Shown here in pieces: positions 32,286 through 36,730 of a stretch of DNA of 36,730 nucleotides. A program made the translations under genes and the position numbers. The notes under the pieces are model-generated. The model did not search any database, was not told the origin of the DNA, and saw nothing but the letters and a program-made list of their open reading frames with translations. Position 1 is the first letter of the stretch; each line of letters starts with the position of its first letter. This DNA comes from Pseudomonadota bacterium. Lineage in GTDB: Bacteria > Pseudomonadota > Gammaproteobacteria > Xanthomonadales > Rhodanobacteraceae. The stretch is from NCBI GenBank assembly GCA_029561145.1, contig JAKQJM010000059.1, positions 1 through 36,730 of the forward strand. The letters run 5' to 3'.

Positions 32286-34076
32286 TCAGGGATCGAATCC
32301 ATCGCAGAAGATCGTGTCGGCAGCGCCGCAGCTGCCGGTTCCCGCCTGGCGTTCATAGGCGCCGAGATCACGCACGCCAAACAGATCCGCTACGCCGGAC
32401 AGATCCTGGTCGCGCGGCTGGTTGTCGAGATCGCGATCATCGCCGCTCACCGGAGGTGCGAAGTCGACGGCTGGCGAATATTGGCGCAGATGGTAGTCGC
32501 CATTGGCCGCATCGACGAAAGCAGGCGCATCGCTGATGACCGTCGGACCGTTTGGCAGGGTCGTGATGTCGCTCGCCAGCACATGCTCGACATCGATGTC
32601 ATTGGGACTTCCCGAGTACGCCAGTGAAAGCCGGCCTGGCTGATCGATGATGCTGCCGAACAGATCCAGTGTTCCTTCGATACGCATGACCTCACTGGAG
32701 CCGAGGCTGTTCCCCGCAAGCGTGCAATCCGTGACATAGGTGCTCGTGGACGCTTCGGAACTGATCAGTTGCCGGGTGTATTCGTTGTCGGCCAGCAGGC
32801 AGTCCTTGGCTATGGATATGCGGAACTGACCCGTCGTGCGAATGGCATAGCCGCCGCGATTGGCGCGAAGCTCGAAGCGATTCATGAACAAATATCCCTC
32901 GACATTGCGCAGGGTGGCGCCATCGCCGATCCCGCCAGTGGTCGGGCCTGCGTCATTGCCGACCATCGTGTTGCATGAAACGCCGCTTGCGCAACGCACG
33001 GCGCTCGGCACCGTGCAGTCCGATCGATTGAGGTAGGCGAAACCGGATTCGTTCATGTACAGGGCGCTGCCATCGCGAGCGAAATTGTCCTCGATCCGAA
33101 AGTCCGAGGCGCAAAAATAGGCGTCCGAAAAGGAGAACGCTCCATTCCAACCCTGAACGTAGATGGCGCCGCCGGTATCCGAAGCGCTGTTGCCGCGCAC
33201 GGTCACCGGTTGCTGCGGATCGGTGGTGAACAGATGCACGAGCGCATCCACGCCATCGCTCTGCGCGCTCTGAATCGATATGCCGCCCCCATCGACCGCT
33301 GAATTCGAGTAGATCGCGCCGAGCCCGAACGCGCCGGACGTGCCGATATAGGCAATCGCCGGGCCCTGTACGTGCAGTCCACCGCCGTAGCCGCCCACGC
33401 CGCCCACGCCCAGCGCCTGGTTGAATGCGATGATGCTGGACGGTGCGGTCATGGTCATTTCCAGCGGTCCGGCGATGTACACGCCACCACCGCTGCGGCG
33501 GGCAGTGTTGCTGCCGATCGTGGTGTTGTTGCTGATCACCAGTTCGGCATTGTTGCCAGTGGCTTCGGCATAGATGCCGCCGCCGTAATCGGCGCTGTTG
33601 TTGGTGACGTCGGTCTCGATCAACTCGAGGCCGCCGTCGCCCTTGAAATAGATGCCGCCACCTCCGCCGCCGCCGTCTTCATCGCCCAGGGTGATGGTCA
33701 GGTGCCGCAATTTTATGATCGAACCGGTGCCGGCAAAAATGCGGAACACCGGTTCTGCAGCGCCACCTTGCCCGCTGACCACGGTCTTGATGTTGTCGGT
33801 GGCGGCTTGCGTGCAGGTGGCAAAGCCACCGACCACGTTGAGGTTCTGGCTGGTATTGATGACGTTGGCTTCCGGTTGGTAGGTCAGCGAACGGGTCAGG
33901 CGTACGGTGTCTGCGACGCCATTTGCCTCGGCCGCATTGATCGCGGACTGGATGGTGCCGTGGGTGCATCCTGCGCCGGTGCCGACGGTGAATATCGCGG
34001 CCGGCACTTCGGCCGACCAGGCGACCAGGCCCAGCAGGGCAAGCAGGCATCCGTGGATGCATCGACGAGGTGTCAT
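32286..34076 (-). CDS. Secreted beta-helix protein with choice-of-anchor-Q-type end
   Basis: 596 residues. Signal peptide about 1-27 (CLLALLGLVAWSAEVPAA). The start of the mature chain, FTVGTGAGCTHGTIQSAINAAEANG, matches the opening of right-handed parallel beta-helix proteins. The body is full of GGGIY/GGGVY turns (SADYGGGIYAEATG, ARRSGGGVYIAG) and Asn/Ser-rich coils, with several Cys likely in disulfides. Near the end LRQYSPAVDFAPPVSGDDRDLDNQPR and DLGAYERQ resemble the choice-of-anchor Q family. It ends DTIFCDGFDP, the short signature shared with the subtilase and the next gene. Exported; function unknown, possibly adhesion or polysaccharide interaction. AGGGAG about 8 bases before ATG 34076 supports the start. 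Paralogous to the next gene. Confidence 0.85.
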   Translation of the reverse strand: MTPRRCIHGCLLALLGLVAWSAEVPAAIFTVGTGAGCTHGTIQSAINAAEANGVADTVRLTRSLTYQPEANVINTSQNLNVVGGFATCTQAATDNIKTVVSGQGGAAEPVFRIFAGTGSIIKLRHLTITLGDEDGGGGGGGIYFKGDGGLELIETDVTNNSADYGGGIYAEATGNNAELVISNNTTIGSNTARRSGGGVYIAGPLEMTMTAPSSIIAFNQALGVGGVGGYGGGLHVQGPAIAYIGTSGAFGLGAIYSNSAVDGGGISIQSAQSDGVDALVHLFTTDPQQPVTVRGNSASDTGGAIYVQGWNGAFSFSDAYFCASDFRIEDNFARDGSALYMNESGFAYLNRSDCTVPSAVRCASGVSCNTMVGNDAGPTTGGIGDGATLRNVEGYLFMNRFELRANRGGYAIRTTGQFRISIAKDCLLADNEYTRQLISSEASTSTYVTDCTLAGNSLGSSEVMRIEGTLDLFGSIIDQPGRLSLAYSGSPNDIDVEHVLASDITTLPNGPTVISDAPAFVDAANGDYHLRQYSPAVDFAPPVSGDDRDLDNQPRDQDLSGVADLFGVRDLGAYERQAGTGSCGAADTIFCDGFDP

Positions 34077-34092
34077 GGCGCGCTCTCCCTAT

Positions 34093-34108
34093 CACCCGTC
34101 ATCGGGCG
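34093..34108 (-). promoter_or_regulatory. Leader hairpin of first beta-helix gene
   Basis: Read on the minus strand, CGCCCG-ATGA-CGGGTG forms a six-pair stem with one G/T pair. It lies just after the conserved 40-base leader element and before the ribosome site. The paralogous gene has a hairpin at the equivalent place (36566-36581). Confidence 0.35.
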
Positions 34109-34146
34109 TGTCCCGGGTAACGCTGCCTGGTCGCCGGATGTGTCAC
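34107..34146 (-). promoter_or_regulatory. Conserved 40-base leader element, copy 1
   Basis: On the minus strand it begins GTGACACATC and includes GCGTTACCCGGG. It aligns without gaps to 36580-36619 upstream of the paralogous gene, 29 of 40 bases identical by hand count, with the first ten identical. It could also be a 15-codon upstream frame, GTG to TGA (34146-34099). Role unknown. Confidence 0.45.
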
Positions 34147-34222
34147 GCCGCCGTTCGCGCCATCCGGACTTGCCCGTTCCGGCCCGCATGTCGCCGGGGC
34201 CACAGCTCGCGCCTGGCTGATT

Positions 34223-36565
34223 TCAGGGCTCGAAACCGTCGTCGAAGATTCGGTCGTTCGGATCGAGCCATTCGAGCGTGATGCCATCGAACCAGCCGGT
34301 TGCCGTGCGCGGTGGTCCCGACACGCTGTTCTCGAAGACGATCATCGTGACGGCGACCGAACTTGTCGTTGTCCATTGAGCGGCCGACACCTCGATAACC
34401 AGCGGATTCGCAGGTCGCCGCCAGCTCGCCTGGTTGGACAGGAACAGGTAGCCGGAGGTATTCGGGTCGCCCTGGGTGCACGCTTCGCCACCGTTGTCGC
34501 GATATTCCCAGTACAACTGCGCGATGTCACCGGCGACAGTCATGTTGCCGGTGCCGCGTCCCCAGCCGTTGAGCGTGTACGTGCCAGGGCCGGGCAAGTG
34601 CACGCACTGGACCAGTCCGCTGACACTCTGGCCGAAGAAGGTGTTCGCGAGCGAAACCCTGGTCGAGCCCGAGCCTGGTGCGCCGGAGGCGTTCTGTGCG
34701 GTGTCGCGGGTCGAAGTACCGGCTGTCACCGGCGTCCACAGATTCAGGTCGGCATTGAAATCGCCGTTGAGCACGAGCGGCCCGATCATCTGGCGTTCGT
34801 AGGCGCCGATATCCCGTACGAAGCCATCATCGCGCGGCACCGGCTGGAGACGTCGATCGCGCGGCAGGCTGTCGGCGTCGACATCGTTGCCGGTGATCGC
34901 GGGCGCGAAGTCGATCGCGGGCGAGGCGGCGCGCAAGCGCACATCGCCGCGTTCGGGATCGATCAGTCGCGGTGAAAGTGACGACGCCCCTGCGCCGAGA
35001 CTGGCGGTTTCGCTCGCGATGACCATCGCGATGCTTTTGCCACCGCCACTCTGCGTGAGCGAGGTCGTTCCGGGTTGCCAGAGGATCGAGCGCAGCATGT
35101 CGATATCGCCGTTGACGGAAAGGACCTGGCTCGCGGCTATCGCATTGCCGGCGAAGGTCGAATCAACGATTTCGAGCGCGCTTTCATCCTCCAGGCGAAA
35201 CAGCGTTCCGGAGCTGGTATTGCCTGCGAATGCCGTCGCGTCGAGGGCGATATTCGATTGGAATGCGCGTAACGCGTGCGCACCGATGTTGTCGCGGACA
35301 CTGAGTCGCGTCGCCTCGAAGTATCCGCCGTTCTGTACGAGGATCGCCGCTCCTGGAGTCGCGGACCCCACGCTGTTCTCGCTGCGGTTGCCGTGCATCG
35401 TGTTGCAGTCGCTGCCAGCGGCGCAGCGCACGCTGCCCGCAGGTGGCGAGCAGAAACCCGGAAAGCCGGTGTTGCGATTGATCGCGGCAAGTGCGCCGTA
35501 GGCCTGGTTGATCGGGTCGTAATCCGAGTCCAGGTAGAGCGCGCTTCCTTCCGCCGCGACGTTGGCATCGATGCGCATGTCGTAGGCGCAGAGCAATGCA
35601 CGCGAAATGTCGATGACACCGAGGTTCGTGCCGAGGTAGATGCCTCCGCCGGTATTGCTCGCGCGGTTCCCATGGATGCGTACCGGCAGCGTCGGGTTCG
35701 TGGAGTACAGGGTGACCTTTCCGTCGACGTCCTGATCCCCGCCGTTGACCGCAATGCCTCCGCCATAGCGCGCCGAATTGCCGACGATCGCGCCGTTGCC
35801 GATGCCGGAGCTGCCGATAGTCGCGCTGGCTGGCGCGATGACCTGGACGCCGCCACCGTAGCCGTACTGCGGCTGGCTGTTGGTCGGATTGAGGCCGAGC
35901 GCTTCATTGCTCGCGATCGTCGAATCAGGGGCATTCATGATCATCTGTGCCGACCCTTCGAGGCGCACGCCGCCACCCGAGAACTGCGCGGTGTTGAGCA
36001 GGATCGTGGTGCCTGTCTCGAGGCGCAGAACGGCATTTCCACCCTCGCCGATCACGCTGATGCCGCCGCCATAGCCCGCGTAGTTCTGGGAAATGCCAAC
36101 GTCGCGCAGGGTGATCGTGCCGGCGCCCTTGAAATCCAGTCCGCCGCCGTAGCCGTCGTAGACCTCATCGCCACGGATCAGGTTGATGCGTTCCAGCAGC
36201 ACCGTGTTGCCGCTGCCACGTATCGTCATCACGCTGTCCTGGCTGCCGCCCTGTCCGCTCAGGGACGTGAAGCCGGTACTCGTGGGCGCTGAACAATTGG
36301 CGTAACCGCCTCGCACGGTGACACCGCGGCTCGTGATCTGCGCAGCCTGCGCATCCAATGATGGCGCGGCAATGTGCACCTCGTGGAAACCACTGGCCGG
36401 TACGGCAGCCAGCGCCGCAGCCAGCGTGGTGTGTGTGCAGGCACCGTCCACGCCGACGCTGAAGGTTGCCGCCTCGCCATGCGTGCTGAATACTTGCAGC
36501 ACAAGTGCAACGAGGGCAGGGCAGGGCAAACGTGAGAGCTGGGGCACGGCATCGTCTCCTGTCAT
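34223..36565 (-). CDS. Secreted beta-helix protein with extra C-terminal jelly-roll-like domain
   Basis: 780 residues from ATG 36565 (MTGDDAVPQL). Hydrophobic signal region CPALVALVLQVFSTHGEAA, then FSVGVDGACTHTTLAAALAAVPASG, the same opening as its neighbour. The beta-helix body repeats GGGI/GGGV turns (YAGYGGGISVIGEGG, AQFSGGGVRLEG). DIGAYERQ closes the helix at about residue 590. Unlike the neighbour, a further 180 residues follow, beginning LVLNGDFNADLNLWTP and containing aromatic-rich strands; this looks like a CenC-type carbohydrate-binding jelly roll. The chain ends DRIFDDGFEP. A GTG at 36619 would give a longer form (798 residues); ATG 36565 is preferred because the signal peptide starts there, though its GGAG is about 10 bases off. 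Function unknown; sugar binding is inference. Confidence 0.85.
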   Translation of the reverse strand: MTGDDAVPQLSRLPCPALVALVLQVFSTHGEAATFSVGVDGACTHTTLAAALAAVPASGFHEVHIAAPSLDAQAAQITSRGVTVRGGYANCSAPTSTGFTSLSGQGGSQDSVMTIRGSGNTVLLERINLIRGDEVYDGYGGGLDFKGAGTITLRDVGISQNYAGYGGGISVIGEGGNAVLRLETGTTILLNTAQFSGGGVRLEGSAQMIMNAPDSTIASNEALGLNPTNSQPQYGYGGGVQVIAPASATIGSSGIGNGAIVGNSARYGGGIAVNGGDQDVDGKVTLYSTNPTLPVRIHGNRASNTGGGIYLGTNLGVIDISRALLCAYDMRIDANVAAEGSALYLDSDYDPINQAYGALAAINRNTGFPGFCSPPAGSVRCAAGSDCNTMHGNRSENSVGSATPGAAILVQNGGYFEATRLSVRDNIGAHALRAFQSNIALDATAFAGNTSSGTLFRLEDESALEIVDSTFAGNAIAASQVLSVNGDIDMLRSILWQPGTTSLTQSGGGKSIAMVIASETASLGAGASSLSPRLIDPERGDVRLRAASPAIDFAPAITGNDVDADSLPRDRRLQPVPRDDGFVRDIGAYERQMIGPLVLNGDFNADLNLWTPVTAGTSTRDTAQNASGAPGSGSTRVSLANTFFGQSVSGLVQCVHLPGPGTYTLNGWGRGTGNMTVAGDIAQLYWEYRDNGGEACTQGDPNTSGYLFLSNQASWRRPANPLVIEVSAAQWTTTSSVAVTMIVFENSVSGPPRTATGWFDGITLEWLDPNDRIFDDGFEP

Positions 36566-36581
36566 CCGGAAAGTTCTCCGG
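36566..36581 (-). promoter_or_regulatory. Leader hairpin of second beta-helix gene
   Basis: Minus strand CCGGA-GAACTT-TCCGG folds as a 5-bp stem directly before ATG 36565 and holds the GGAG ribosome site in its 5' arm, so translation could be modulated. Confidence 0.35.
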
Positions 36582-36619
36582 TACCTCGGATAACGCCGCA
36601 TGCCCGCTCGATGTGTCAC
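36580..36619 (-). promoter_or_regulatory. Conserved 40-base leader element, copy 2
   Basis: Minus strand begins GTGACACATC and includes GCGTTATCCGAGG, 14 bases before ATG 36565. See the copy at 34107-34146. Here the equivalent GTG frame is open into the main gene. The rest of the window beyond it (36620-36730) shows no feature I can support. Confidence 0.45.
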
Positions 36620-36730
36620 TGCTGTCGTGCTGCGGATGCCAGGGTTTCACGACGTCGAGGAGAAATTGCTGGTGAAACCGGATCGACTGCCGGCAACGCA
36701 TATCAGTGCGATACGGCGTTTCGCCCGCGC

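Noticed and set aside
34107-36619. Leader elements as a cyclic-di-GMP (GEMM) riboswitch
   Set aside because: The conserved GEMM core sequences and paired stems are not present; only a 40-base similarity and small hairpins are seen.

Overview
The window is G+C-rich, densely coded bacterial DNA. It most likely comes from a gammaproteobacterium of the order Lysobacterales (Xanthomonadales), perhaps the Rhodanobacteraceae. Three things point there: an aspartate kinase fused to diaminopimelate decarboxylase, the MurL/MurD2 route for placing D-glutamate in peptidoglycan, and an rmlA-rmlC-rmlD-xanB sugar-nucleotide operon, all known from Xanthomonas relatives. The order is inferred from gene content; no rRNA or tRNA gene was seen to confirm it.

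Layout. 1-2220: the end of a membrane protein, then a LytS/LytTR-type two-component pair overlapping by four bases. 2277-4551: a LysR regulator divergent from a CPBP membrane protease and a cupin protein. 4552-6045: a crotonase-fold isomerase resembling ECI1, and a PCuAC copper chaperone with a complete metal motif. 6241-11651: LysC-LysA fusion, MurL and MurD2, linking lysine/DAP metabolism to the peptidoglycan stem peptide. 11724-12509: a secreted dienelactone-hydrolase-like protein. 12767-16582: rmlA, rmlC, rmlD and xanB, every junction overlapping by four bases; they supply dTDP-L-rhamnose and GDP-mannose for surface polysaccharide. 16642-25044: a secreted S9 peptidase, then pgi, a subtilase and an M28 peptidase on the minus strand. 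25181-28077: a BlaI repressor and an M56 (BlaR1-type) membrane protease under a clear twin operator. 28280-32223: PRC-barrel protein, second S9 peptidase, CorA transporter. 32286-36565: two paralogous secreted beta-helix proteins.

The most unusual element is the BlaI/M56 pair. The M56 protein lacks a recognisable penicillin-binding sensor. After a proline-rich linker it carries eight SDYE-centred repeats at an almost exact 34-residue period. No beta-lactamase lies beside it, so what it senses is unknown. A second unusual signal is a short C-terminal signature, IF-x-x-GF-[DE], shared by three otherwise different secreted proteins (the subtilase and both beta-helix proteins). The two beta-helix genes also share a 40-base leader.

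No tRNA, rRNA, CRISPR array, insertion sequence or phage gene was recognised. Many long open frames lie antisense to real genes, as expected at this base composition, and were left out.
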